From contig NW_020312935.1 in NCBI RefSeq assembly GCF_003265705.1, forward strand, positions 1,362,373 through 1,426,372: DNA of 64,000 nucleotides, given 5' to 3'. Origin of the DNA: Callorhinus ursinus. Lineage: Eukaryota; Chordata; Mammalia; Carnivora; Otariidae. A program made the position numbers and the translations under genes. Below, one piece after another: positions 46,936-58,051 of this stretch (positions within the stretch are counted from its first letter, which is position 1; every line of letters starts with the position of its first letter). A model generated the notes under the pieces. It was not told where the DNA came from. It saw only the letters and a program-made list of their open reading frames with translations, and did no database searches.

Positions 46936-48005
46936 GATTATGTGTGAATACAAAGAAAAAAGGCTCAGTTAATATTTGAATTTAATTTAATATTAAATTG
47001 CATTCATTAAAAGAGAATTTTCATAAGACTGAAATGTTTCTCAGAAAAACTATTTCTCTCTTTCGTTTTGTGTTCCTTAATTTAAATGTCAACCTTGGGT
47101 TCCTTCTGTGTTTCTATGGAACAGAGTCTAGGTTAAGTCACAATATCTTCTTTCACAGAAAAGACAAGAAAATGTATTCTCAGCTAACTCTTAGGAGGGA
47201 GACTGGGCAGGATGGGGTTTGCATTAAAGCTCTGCCTTATTGATTTGCAGCACTGGATTCTTTTTAAAAAAAAGTTTTAGGGTATTCTTAAGCACAAAAT
47301 TAATTTTCTGCACAAAGTTGAGTTTTGTTCACCTCTAGGAACTCACAAGGGAGCTGAGTCTAAAAGTGATCAAATGCAGAATGGGTTGCTGCCTGCCAAG
47401 GCAGAATTTCATGACATGTATCATTAAATTAGGGAATGCCCCCAGACACTGTGGGGACATGTATGTGTCACATAAATAACTGTCATGATCACCTGAACTC
47501 CACCCCATCCCTCAGCTCTATATCTCTTCTCACTTTCCTTTCATCCTAAATTCTCAAAGACTCATTTCCTCACATTTTTATTCCTACCTTCTTCTTCCAT
47601 CCCCAAGTCCCTCCTTTGCTGCAAAGTCAAACAAAAAACTGGCATATGTACTCCCAGGTTAAATCTCAGAACAAGTTAAAATCTTTTCTACCCAGTGAGC
47701 AACATGGAAGATGAAAACAAATCTCAAAGACCTTCCATCAGAAGCACTACATTTCATACTTATCCGTGCAGTGCAGTAGTCCACATGCTTCTAACACGTT
47801 TAACTAAATATATAGGTTGACAGAATAAAAACGCTTTCCCATAGTTTTGAAAAAAATTTTTTTTTTCCTCTCAGAAGGTACTGTCAGTGGTAATAAACCC
47901 TGAGAAAGTATTTTGTTTTTGTTAAGGCCAAAGGTTTTGGAGTCATCAGACGTGGGTTTTATTATCTTCCTAAGCCTTAGTTTTCTCATCTGTATAATGG
48001 AGATA
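46936..48005. other. No recognised feature
   Basis: AT-rich, partly pyrimidine-rich. A short MIR-like piece ('gagtcatcagacgtgggtttta' ... 'tctcatctgtataatggaga') lies at 47935-48005 on the plus strand. Confidence 0.4.
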
Positions 48006-48009
48006 ACAG

Positions 48010-48541
48010 TAGTTACTTATTACAATGTAATAAATTGCCCCAAAACTTAGTATTCAGAAACAACACAAAACATTTCTCACTTCTCACAGTTTCTGTGATT
48101 CAGGAATTTGAAAGACGCTGGTCTAGGTGATTCTGGCTTAGGGTCTCTTAGGTTGTAGTCAAAGATGTAGTCAAGGGTTGCAGCTATCTGAAGGTTTGAC
48201 TAAGGCTGGAAAAATCCATTTCCAAGACGGCTGGCTCACATGGCTAGGCAGGTGGTCCTTGCTCTTGGTGGGAGACCTCAGTTCTCTCCTCGTGGGTCTC
48301 TCAACAGGGCTGCTTGAGTGTCCTTGTGGCATGATGATTGGCTACCTTCAGAGCAAGCAGTCAAAAGACCATGGGCAAAGCAGCAATCGTCCTCTCTGAC
48401 CCAGAAGTCACACACCATCATTTATACAACATCTACTGGTCCCACTGATCAGCCTTATTCGGTGTGGGAGAAGCCACACAAGGATGTGAATACCAGGAAG
48501 GGAGGATCACTGGGAGCCATTTTGGAAGCCAGCTACCACAT
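48010..48541 (-). repeat. MLT1 LTR
   Basis: Reversed MLT1: 'ctcacagtttctgtgattcaggaatttg', 'ggctggaaaaatccatttccaagacggctggctcacatggc', 'ctgcttgagtgtccttgtggcatg', 'ggatgtgaataccaggaagg' and 'agccagctaccaca'. Open frames at 48178-48563 are LTR artefacts. Confidence 0.85.
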
Positions 48542-48544
48542 CTA

Positions 48545-49255
48545 CCCCATGTGTTCAATGTGAGCATTAGATGAGATAATGTGTGTAAAGTACTTCACTT
48601 TGCACAGTATTTGGCATATAATTGTTCTTAGTATTAGCAGAAAGTTTGGTTTAAACAAAAAGCAATGAATCCATTCATGTCTTCAATTTCTGCTACTACT
48701 ATAGTGAGGGCAGGGCAATTATATTCTGGAACATTAATAAATGTTTCTTTACCCCAAAACACCATTTTAGCAGGAAAATATCAAAGAAAAAATTAGGAAA
48801 AATGCTCAAATGCAACATGACATTTGTTGTCAATAAGGGGTTCTCCAGGAACTCAGAATAAAAGGACTAATTTTAATTTTTTAATCTTACTTCATCTTTT
48901 GTTTTTCTACTGTTTCTAAAGCTGTTATGCTCCTTGGTTTTCTATCTGTTTGATCTCTTTTAAATTGGATTACTTTAGATTTCATAGGTTTCACACTGGC
49001 CTCTGCTCTCTTCTCCTTGAAATACTTCCTTAAAATAATCTGTCTCTCCAGAATGTGTGACCTATTATATCTGATGTAGATAAAAGAGACAAACTTCAGA
49101 AAAGAATCCTCTTGTTTGACCCATGTTGAAGAAAAGGAAAATGGAAGATGTGTTTTGTTCTGGACCAATTCCAGTGGGGTGGGGAGTAGGGAGGCACTAT
49201 TCCCTACACAAACAAGCAACTCTCAGGATAAGCTGGCTATACTACAATTCAACTC
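48545..49255. other. No recognised feature
   Basis: AT-rich. The minus frame at 48887-49219 (110 residues) has no recognised family and its region is low in coding signal. Confidence 0.4.
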
Positions 49256-49259
49256 ATTT

Positions 49260-49960
49260 CTGACACTGTCTACCCAGAGATAGCATCAGATTCCACAGGT
49301 TAAGGGTTCAGTCCTACAAGACCATCTCCCCCATCACCACCAGATGCCAGTCACAAGCCCAGAGTGTTACCTATACTTTTGACCAACTAGAGATAAATCA
49401 GAGGTTCCCAAGATCCCCCTTCTCAGGTTAGATTAATTTGCTAGAGTGACTCTCAGAACTCAGAGAAACATTTTACTTACTAGATCACTGGTTTATTATA
49501 AAAGGATATAACTCAGGAACAGCCAGATAGAAGACATGCAGAGGATGAGATATGAGGGAAGGAGTGCAGAACTTCCATGCCCTCCCCAAGGGCACCACTC
49601 TCCCCAAATCTCTACATGTTCACCAATCTGGAAGCTCTCCAAACCCTGTCCTTTTGGACTTTTATGGAGGATTTACTACATAGGTATGATTTATTAAACC
49701 ACTGGTCATTAAAAACTGATTCAACCTCCAGCCCCTCTCCCCTCCAGCCTCCCCTTCAGCCTTCCCTTCCCAGAGATGGGGGGGGGGGACTGAAAGTTGC
49801 AATTCTCTAATCACATGGTTGGTTCTCCTGGCAACCAGCTCCTCACTCTTAGGTGGAGTCCAAAAGTCAGCTCATTACCATAACTAAAGACCCCTTTATT
49901 GCTTTCCTCACTTAGGAAATTCCAAAGGTTTTAGGACCTCTGTACCAGAAAGAGTGAAGA
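49260..49960 (-). repeat. LTR-like repeat, family not assigned
   Basis: Text such as 'catttatggaggatttactacataggtatgatttattaaaccactgg', 'cctccagcccctctcccctccagcc', 'ctctaatcacatggttggttctcctggcaacc' and 'gttttaggacctctgtacc' resembles an old mammalian LTR. I cannot name it, and the strand is a guess. Confidence 0.5.
49822..49835. promoter_or_regulatory. Candidate RFX X-box (GTTCTCCTGGCAAC)
   Basis: The 14-mer fits the imperfect palindrome RYYNYY-N2-RRNRAC bound by RFX factors, which drive motile-cilia genes such as HYDIN. It lies about 12 kb upstream of the first coding exon, inside an LTR-like repeat (49260-49960). A match this degenerate is expected by chance in a window this size, so the call is only a lead. 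Confidence 0.2.
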
Positions 49961-50182
49961 CCGAATACATTTTCGTATTATAAATCAAAATACTACAAGA
50001 GGCAGGGTGAAAACTAATTTTCCTAGGCCTCAAATTACAAAAAGAACTGCTTCTCATAGAAAAATGTCAAGTGCTAGAAACTTGTTCAAACTGTAGAACC
50101 AGGCCAGACACAGGCAGGGGAAAAGTCAAACAGCCAAGTATGGGCCATATAGGAAGAAGGCAATATTAAAAAACAAAATTCA

Positions 50183-50390
50183 GGGGTGCCTGGGTGGCTC
50201 AGTTGGTTAAGCCTCTGACTCTTGGATTTGGCTCAGGTTGTGGTCTCAGGGTCATGAGATGAAGCCTGGAATTGGGCTCTGCACTGAGCGTTCAGCCTGC
50301 ATGGGATTCTCTCTCCCTCTCCCTCCACCCCTTCCCTGCTCGCTCTCTCATGCATGTGCTCTCTCTTTCTAAAAAAAACAACAAAAACAA
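50183..50390 (+). mobile_element. CAN SINE
   Basis: 12-bp duplication aaacaaaattca at 50171-50182 and 50391-50402, older-type middle, A/C-rich tail. Confidence 0.92.
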
Positions 50391-50404
50391 AAACAAAATT
50401 CAAC

Positions 50405-50770
50405 TGAGTAAATTTGAAGATCAAATTGACTTTATTCGATTATTCATGAATTAGGCAGCATCCCGTTGAGCAAAAAGAAAGGAGGTCCAAAAAGCCCTAC
50501 AAGGATTTTATAGGCAGATGGGGGTAGGAAAAAAAAGTTAAAATAATGGGTTATTTCTGGCAACCTCACCTTCCTGTAGGGGATAGATGGGATCTATCAG
50601 GTAGATTACCTCACTCGTGCTACCCAGGTAATTCCAGATTTACTGGTTCAAGGTAACATTCCTAGGAGAGGCTGAAACTGCAATCAGATTAGGTATTAAG
50701 GCTGGGTTTGTTGACATGGACTTAGCACAAATGACACCATTTGGAGTCTGTTTTTCTTTTTTTAACAGTA
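50405..50770. repeat. LTR-like repeat, family not assigned
   Basis: 'gaattaggcagcatcccgttgagc', 'gatttataggcagatggggg' like text and 'aacctcaccttcctgtaggggatagat' resemble an ancient ERV LTR. Low certainty. Confidence 0.4.
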
Positions 50771-51199
50771 ATGACAGGAACAGAGAGAGCCACAGCTGCA
50801 GAAAGTTCTTATTATTTGTGAGCCCCAATTCACATCACTTTCATGATTTAAACCAAGAATATACAAGTATTACAGTTCCAAAATAGATTACCATCCCTGA
50901 ATTCCAAAATGGGAATTCAATTATCTTTCAATTTAATAGAGTATCTACTATCTGCAAAGTACTATATTAATTATAAATAAAATCATATTGGCTTTGAGGA
51001 GTGAAGATGAAACTTAGTGATATAGCTTCTAGCATACAGTAACAAGCACCCAGAAATCCAACTGGCTTTTGACTTTGACTTTGCATATCCATCTGCAATC
51101 AGGCTTGGTCACATCTCTAAGTGAAAAGCATTGTTGCCGGTTGAGCACTTGATAAATTCTGCTTTTAGTTACAATGAGGTAGATAAAAGATAAAGTGAC

Positions 51200-52400
51200 A
51201 TTCCCTTTTAAAAGATTTTACTGTGAAATTTTATATACATACAGAAAGGTATCTCCAAAATGTACAGCTCAACGAATTTCTTACAAAGTGAACATCTGTG
51301 TAATGATCATCCCAGTAAAGAAACAGAATGTGGTCAGCACACCCACCCCCTTGCCCCCTCCCCCCGCTGCCAAAGGACCCACACATCCCTTCTCAATCAC
51401 TAAGCTGTCTCTCCCCACTAAAGGCAATCACATCTTCACTTTTGTAGAAATCACTTCCTTGACTTTCTTTTATTACGTAAGTATGCATCCCCAAACACTA
51501 CAGTTTTGCCCAGTTTTTTTTTTTAATATTTGAAGCAATGGAATCACATAGTATGCAATCTTCTGTGTCTGGCTTCTTTTGTTCTACTGTATCTATTTCA
51601 TTGCATATACCTGTAATCTGTTTCTCTTCATTTAAGTTTAATAGTCCACTGTTTAAAATATACTATTATTTATTTATTTATTTTTCTTATTTTGTTATGT
51701 TAGTCACCATACAATACATCATTAGTTTTTGATGTGGTGATCAATGAATCGTGATTCATTGTTTTCGTATAACACCCAGTGCTCCATGCAGTACGTGCCC
51801 TCCTTAATACCCATCACCGGGCTAACCAATCCCCCCTCCCCCTCCCCTCTAAATTATTTATTAATCCATTCTACTACTGGTTAACATCTGGGTTGTTTCC
51901 AGTTTGAGGCTATTGTGAATAAGACAGCTAGGAACGGGCTTATTAAATGTCTGCCTGTGCACAAGGCCAAACAGAGTATATATCTAGGAATGGAACTGCT
52001 GGATCATAGTAGATGGTAGATAATGCTAAACAGTTTTCCAAAGTACCTATTTCATACTCCTACCAGCAGTGTATGACAGATCTGGGGGCCACCCAAACTT
52101 GCTAACACTTGCTAGTAGCAACCTAAATTTTGGCTATCCGGTGGGTGTATCATCATAGCTCACTGTAGTATTAATTTGCATTTCCATGATTACTAATGAG
52201 GTTGAGTACCTTTGCATATGCTGATTGACCATTTGGATGTCCCCTTTTAGGAAATGTCTTGTGAAGTGTCCAAGTCTCTTGACTTTTTCTGTTGGGTTGT
52301 CTTTTTCTTATTGATTTGTAGAAGTCCTTCAAATATTCTGGATGCACTTTGTCAGTTACATGTCTTTGCAGATGTCTTTGCCCACTCTATGGCTTCTTTG
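51200..52400 (-). repeat. Old L1 LINE 3' region, split by a younger L1
   Basis: Reversed old L1 text: 'cagaatgtggtcagcacac', 'gcaatggaatcacatagtatgcaatcttctgtgtctggcttctttt' on the left, and 'ggttgtttccagtttgaggctattgtg', 'gcaactggtcatagtag' like pieces, 'catttccatgattactaatgaggttgagtacctttgc' on the right. A younger L1 end sits at 51668-51851. Confidence 0.7.
51668..51851 (-). mobile_element. L1 LINE 3' terminal module, very short
   Basis: Reversed copy of the last ~180 bases of the carnivore L1 3'UTR ('catcattagtttttgatgtggtg', 'cccatcaccgggctaacc'), cut off in its C-rich part. Confidence 0.88.
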
Positions 52401-52404
52401 ATTC

Positions 52405-53395
52405 AAGTGGCTTCATAGGCCAAATTCCAGTTCATCCCTATTCCTTTGAAGCAGCCCTTTGAGGTCCAAACTCAAAGAGGAATTCACCAGGCCCCCTCTA
52501 TCCTTAGCAGGCCCTGGTCACCAATCCCTGCTGCCTTAGCCCACAAAGACTGCCCCACCTTTTGGTCTCCTGGTTTCTTCCTTGGAATCTGTATGCTCTC
52601 AGGGTTCTAAGTTTGGCACTCATTTCCCTGGGTCCCTGTTCCTCTTAGAGCTGGCCTGATAATTCTTCACCATCTTGTTAGCCTTTTAGCGCCTTGAAGC
52701 AGGCTTCTGTTGATAATCTGTCCAGGTTTTCTAGTTGTCCTCGGCAGGAGGGGAGACCTGTACTACCTAGTCTACCCTTCTCAGAAGCAGAAATCCTCAT
52801 TTGCCAAGTGTAGACGGTATAAAGGGAGAAAACCTAATCCATGCCTAAAGAATTTTCCAATGCAAAAATAGAACTTTTTTTTTTAATTTGAGGATAAAAC
52901 CCAAAAATGAAGCACAACACAAAGAGTTTCCAGGACTGGTAGAAGTTACATTAGAGCACTGCTCAGATGTCTGAAATTAACCTGGATTATCCATTCATGC
53001 CACCTAATCCAAGATTTATAGAGCTGATGTCTTGACATCATGATTCATTTTAGATATCAGGTTGAGAAACAATTAGTGTCAACTTGTTATATTAACAATG
53101 AATACCTACTTGCAGAACTTTAATGGCCAGAAGTAAACATTTTAAGTTTCTCCACCAAGCAACCAAGGACATATTTTCCAGCCCCTTCTCACTTGAAGAA
53201 CAACAACAAAAGAAAAAGCAATAAATTATTTTGAAAACGTATATTAAAACTGAGACTGAGCTTTAGCTAGATCTTTCAGAAAGAGTCTTAATACATGTAT
53301 GGATCTGAATTATGAGACACTATTACAGACACCCTCAGATGACATGGCAAAATGCATAGTTCTTGTCTCTGGAATGCCCAGCCTCTCCTTCCAAG
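52405..53395. other. No recognised feature
   Basis: Some pieces at 52430-52800 are pyrimidine-rich, possibly an unassigned old repeat. No exon seen. Confidence 0.35.
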
Positions 53396-53399
53396 TCCA

Positions 53400-53970
53400 T
53401 TAACTCTACCAGTATACTCTGGTCCCCTTCAGTCTAGGTTGTCAGGCTGCCCTGTTTACTCTGATCAAACTACAAGGTTATTTAGAGGTAAAATCTCTGG
53501 AACTCTCTCCTTCCGTCCCCCTTCCCCGTGCTAACTTAGATTCACTCTACAGGTGTCAGTTGAAACATCACTGCCTCTAGAAAGCCTTTCCTGAAGTCTC
53601 ATAGCAATTTCACTTTTCACATAATGAGTAAATAATTTGTGTAAGTAGATTTCTTTCTTTTTTAAAGATTTTATTTATTTATTTGAGAGAGAGTGAGAGA
53701 GCACGAGAAGGGGGAGGGTTAGAGGGAGAAGGGGGAGGGTTAGAGGGAGAAGCAGTTAAAATTTGTTTCCCTGCTGAGAGGGGAGCCTGATGCATGACTC
53801 AATTGTGGGACTCCAGGATCATGACCTGAGCCAAAGGCACCCTGTAACTCAATTTCTATGTCTGCCTTCTTCACCAGAGAGCAAGTTCCATGGGTCAGAG
53901 ACCTTTCATCCTGAACACTGCCTAACATAATGCCTAGCATGGAGTCAATAAATATTTGTTGAATGATTGG
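53400..53970 (+). repeat. L2 LINE 3' region, split by a SINE
   Basis: L2 text 'gaaagcctttcctgaagtctcatagcaatttcac' precedes the SINE at 53659, and 'gccttcttcaccagagagcaagttcc' with 'aatgcctagcatggagtcaataaatatttgttgaatgattg' follows it. Confidence 0.65.
53659..53841 (-). mobile_element. CAN SINE with an internal duplication
   Basis: Reversed, T tail at left, 'gaccagagccaaaggcac' like end at right, head lost. The unit 'gagaagggggagggttagag' is repeated twice in tandem at about 53703-53746. Confidence 0.88.
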
Positions 53971-54024
53971 GTGAGTAGCTGAATCATTAAACCACCTATG
54001 CTTTCTTTCTCAAAGATATCTTCA

Positions 54025-54283
54025 CCTTTTCTTAGAAAAAAAATTTTTTTGAGACATATTGAGAGAGAATGAGTGTATTTGAGGGAGGTGGGGAAGAGAG
54101 GACAGGGAGAGGAGAGGGAGAGGAGGCTCCACACTCAGTACACAGAGCCCGATGTGGGGTTCAATCGTATGACCCTGAGATCATAACCTGAACCAAAATC
54201 AAGAGTTGAACACCCACCACATGAGATTATAACCTGAACCAAAATCAAGAGTTGAATGCTTAACCGAGCCACCCAGGTGCCCC
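54025..54283 (-). mobile_element. CAN SINE with a 34-bp duplication
   Basis: Reversed SINE flanked by ctcaaagatatcttca (54009-54024) and ctcaaaggtatcttca (54284-54299). The segment starting gagatcataacctgaacc (54177-54210) is repeated with one change at 54223-54256, so this part of the element is doubled. Confidence 0.92.
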
Positions 54284-54329
54284 CTCAAAGGTATCTTCAT
54301 TATGAAAATGAATCATTTGTCAGATATTT

Positions 54330-55015
54330 ATAAGTTTTGACTACCCTGCATCTATTTACCCTTCTTCAGGGATCAATATCACTTTTCCTCAGGGAAGCAC
54401 GCCACTCCTTACCCCAATCCAGGAGTGGCTTATCCCAATATCACATCTCTCTGGCCATAGTGATTGGTTCTGGACATGGCAAATGACTAAAGTCAAACCA
54501 ATCAGAGCCAGTGAGGCTTAATTCTGACTTTATTGGAACTGCTGAAAAAGAGGCATGCTTTCTTTCCATTGAGGTTGCCAAAAGGTGGGATATGAGCTTG
54601 AAACTCCTGGCAGCCCACTTGTCCCTATGAGAGGAGAGAGGCTGTTAAGAATGAAGCCACACTGGAGGGGCACCTGGGTGGCTCAGGTCATGATCCCGGA
54701 GTCCTGGGATCCAGTCCAACGCCGGGCTCCCAGCTCAGCGGGGAGCCTGCTTCTCCCTCTGACCCTCTCCCCTCTCATGCTGTTTCACACACTCTCTCTC
54801 TCAAATAAATAAATAAACAAACAAATAAATAAATAAAAATCTTTAAATAAAAAAAATTAAAGAAAAGAATGAAGCCACACATGAAAACAGTGCCACGAGC
54901 CTGAATTCTGATGACATCATTTAAATCCTTAGATCCAGCCAGGAACTTTTGAGCTATCTGAGCCAATTAATGTTCTTTGACACAAGTGTCATCTGAGCTG
55001 TATTCTGCGGCCACA
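54330..55015 (+). repeat. Ancient repeat, family not assigned, split by a SINE
   Basis: 'ccatagtgattggttctggacatggc', 'gaaaaagaggcatgctttctttccattgaggttgcc', 'gaggctgttaagaatgaagccac' and then 'ctgatgacatcatttaaatcc' with 'gagccaattaatgttc' resemble a widespread mammalian repeat. A similar fragment lies at 55930-56220. Confidence 0.5.
54667..54864 (+). mobile_element. CAN SINE lacking part of its tRNA-like head
   Basis: 16-bp perfect duplication aagaatgaagccacac at 54647-54662 and 54865-54880. 'ggtggctcag' joins straight to 'gtcatgatcccgg', deleting about 35 bases between two GGCTCAG copies found in the full element. Confidence 0.94.
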
Positions 55016-55925
55016 ATCTCTTGACAAAGTGAATTCATTATAAATAATTGCAGTCTATCTATTATTTGTATTGTGTAACCATAACATGAATAACTTGAGA
55101 ACCATTTAGATCAAAACTTGCAAAAGCAGTTTTTGATGGTCTTATTTGATTTTGTCAAATATGCTAATGTAAACATAACAGATAAGTTATTTTAAATCCA
55201 TGTTTGCTTTATTAAAATATAATAACTTCTATTTTCTATATCATTGATTCTGTTACCACCAGATCTTAAAGACCAGTTGGCTTGCAGAAATACAAACAGA
55301 ATGCCTCTGACTTCTACAGCTGTTACACATGATAAATGTTCATTTGGAGAATTTGTTTCAATTCACACCATACACACATCACTCAAGGTGAACTATTTTA
55401 TAAGCTTCTTATGAATGCATATGTATTTATGAATTGTTGCAATGAAGAAGAGATACTTAAATTACCATTCATTGATAACTAAAATTCCTTATTTTGGATT
55501 TAACCATCAAATCAATGAGGGCTTACTCATATTTTAATATCAACAACAGATGTAATGGCCCCCTCCTGCTGGTTTATCAAAATTTAAAAATAATTTTTTT
55601 AAAAAGCTGCAGTCTACCATTTCTTTGTGACTCTTTTGTGGAAGAAATATAAGCAAAGGAAAATATTGGGTATGTTAATTTCTTTTCCTAACACAACAAT
55701 CCCTAATTCAACTGTCCTTTCCTCTAGTGTGCTGTATCAATTATTCTAATTGGGGAATTTTCTAACATGAGAAAATAATTTCTCATATGCCCACAATGGG
55801 TTTAGTAGATCATTTTCTCAAATCTATTTATCTTACTTGGATTCAAGAAATGCGTACTCAATTAGGAATACTCTCCAACAGCTTTTAACTCCTTTTAATA
55901 ATCTACTTTTATAAAGGATTTCTTT
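55015..55925. other. No recognised feature
   Basis: AT-rich, repeat-poor. No exon or RNA gene seen. Confidence 0.45.
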
Positions 55926-55929
55926 TGGC

Positions 55930-56220
55930 TGTCTAGTATAATTCTCCCCACACCCCAGTTCTCCTTCTTCCTGTAAGAAGCCACTGTCCTGTCCAAAAAA
56001 GGTAGAGAGACCTGGCCAATCATAGTATCCAATTCTCCTATGCTCTTATTGGTCTTGGGTATGAGCATAGGACTCTAATAATGTCAGTCAGAATCCTTCC
56101 CTTTAATGATAGCTGGACAATGAGAAAGGGAATTCTTTTCCTCGGGTTTGCTGGGGTGAAAATGAATTTAAAGCTATTGACAGCCATCTTCCCCACTACA
56201 TGGAAAAAGCTTTTTTTGCA
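55930..56220 (+). repeat. Ancient repeat, family not assigned
   Basis: Similar wording to 54330 ('ggtagagagacctggccaatcatagtatcc', 'gacagccatcttccccactacatgg'). Confidence 0.4.
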
Positions 56221-56336
56221 AAAAAAAAAAAAAAAGCCAAGGAGATAAAAGCAGAAATGTGAGCAGGATGGATAGATGACAGGAGGAAAGAATGATGATT
56301 ATGAGTGAATTATACTGCCATTAAAAGCAGTTCTAA

Positions 56337-56752
56337 GGACGCCTGGGTGGATCCGTTGGTTAAGTGTCTACCTTCAGGGGCACCTGGGTGGCTCAGTCGT
56401 TAGGTATCTGCCTTCAGCTCGGGTCATGATCCCAGGGTTCTGGGATCGAGCTCCACATCGGGCTCCCTGCTCCGCGGGAAGCCTGCTTCTCCCTCTCCCA
56501 CTCTCCCTGCTTGTGTTCCCTCTCTTGCTGTGTCTCTCTCTGTCAAATAAATAAAACCTTAAAAAAAAAAAAAAGTGTCTACCTTCAGCTCAGGTCATGA
56601 TCCCAGGATCCTGGGATTGAGTCCCACCTTGGGCTCCTTGCTCAGTGTGGAGCCTGCTTCGCCCCCTGCCTGCCACTCCCTCCGCTTGTGCTCGTGTTTT
56701 CTCTCTGACAAATGAATAAATAAAATCTTTAAAAAAAAAAGAAAAGAAAAAG
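56337..56752 (+). mobile_element. CAN SINE split by another CAN SINE (outer copy)
   Basis: The outer copy begins 'ggacgcctgggtgg', is broken at 56377 and resumes at about 56588, ending in an A/G-rich tail. Flanks aaagcagttctaa (about 56324-56336) and aaagcggttctaa (56753-56765) are its duplication. Confidence 0.93.
56377..56572 (+). mobile_element. CAN SINE nested in the outer SINE
   Basis: The inner, complete copy is flanked by aagtgtctaccttcag at 56362-56377 and 56573-56588. The duplicated bases are sequence of the outer SINE, which proves the order of events. Confidence 0.95.
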
Positions 56753-56765
56753 AAAGCGGTTCTAA

Positions 56766-57487
56766 ACGTTGAGGCCCTGATACAGTTGGTTCATCTTGAT
56801 TTTATCAGCCATCCTAGTGTCCTAACTAAATGGATTAATAAATTCTTTATTCTAATTAAGCTGTATTGAAGTTTGAACTAAGTTTCTATTACTTGAAACC
56901 TAGCACTCTCTAGTGATAATTGTTATATTTTTAGGAATCATACATTTACTTAAAATTTACTCCTGGGGTTTATTAGGAAGACTTGCAAATAAGTAATACG
57001 TGATGGTGTGAGTTGCCATTTCCAAAGCCAGTTGAAAATGCCTTACTTCTATTAGTATAGAAGAGAATAAGCTTATACATTTTGCACTTCTATATAATGC
57101 ATAGACTAATTCATCTGAACCATCAGGGTACCATCCAGGATATACCATCCAGGATGCCTAAAAATCTGGAAATCATGAAAAGTCATTAGATATTTAGATT
57201 GGGTAACACAAGACAGGGAATTCCATACACAAATAATTCTGCTCTTCCCAAGTCCACATGTGAATAAAACTAGCACATAGCAAGGTCTCTGCAGAAGTTC
57301 ACATGGATCCAAAAATTCTGGGTCATCTGGGTCCAGAAGAGATAACTAGAAATACTTCATTTCATACTTTAAAGAAGTATATAACCCTATAGAGGGTTAT
57401 AGGGAAAATTCTTTACAGAAAACTGGTACATTTTACATGCATTTCCTCTAAGTATTAACAAATTAGAGTTCTTTGCAAACATTATTT
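56766..57487. other. No recognised feature
   Basis: AT-rich. A small duplication 'accatccaggatataccatccagga' occurs near 57131-57155. Confidence 0.45.
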
Positions 57488-57504
57488 AAAAGTGATCTTA
57501 TTTG

Positions 57505-57561
57505 AGCCAAACTATGGAAAGAGCCTAGATGTCCATGAACAGATGAATGGATAAAGATGTG

Positions 57562-57616
<55 letters not shown>

Positions 57617-58034
57617 CACAATGGAATATTATGCAGTCATCAAAAAATGAAATCTTGTCATTTGCAACAATGTGGATGGAGCTAGAGGATATTATGCTAA
57701 GTGAAATAAGTCAATCAGAAAAAGACAACTATCATATGATCTCACTAATATGTGGAATTTGAGAAACAAGACAGAGGATCATAGGGGAAGAGAGGGAAAA
57801 ATGCAATAAGACGAAACCAGAGAGGGAGACAAACCCTAAGAGACTCCTAACCTCAGGAAACAAACAGGGTTACTGGAGTGGAGGGGGGTGGGAGGGATGG
57901 GGTGGCTGGGTGATGGATATTGGGGAGGGCTTATACTATGGTGAGCACTGTGAACTGTGTAAGACTGATGAATCACAGACCTGTACCCCTGAAACAAACA
58001 ATACATTATATGTTGATTAAAAAAATAAATTAAA
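57505..58034 (+). mobile_element. L1 LINE 3' end with a (GT)n tract
   Basis: Carries the end of ORF2 ('gaatggataaagatgtgg', 'caatggaatattatgcagtcatc', 'gctaagtgaaataagtcaatcag') and the first 3'UTR module, ending 'tatgttgattaaaaaaataaatt'. Flanked by a perfect 17-bp duplication aaaagtgatcttatttg at 57488-57504 and 58035-58051, so it is a young insertion. It lacks the terminal 3'UTR module seen in the other L1 copies here. Confidence 0.95.
57564..57613 (+). repeat. (GT)n microsatellite, about 25 units
   Basis: An almost pure GT run inside the L1, at the place where the other L1 copy has 'ggtatatatatgcaatgg'. Likely length-variable. Confidence 0.95.
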
Positions 58035-58051
58035 AAAAGTGATCTTATTTG

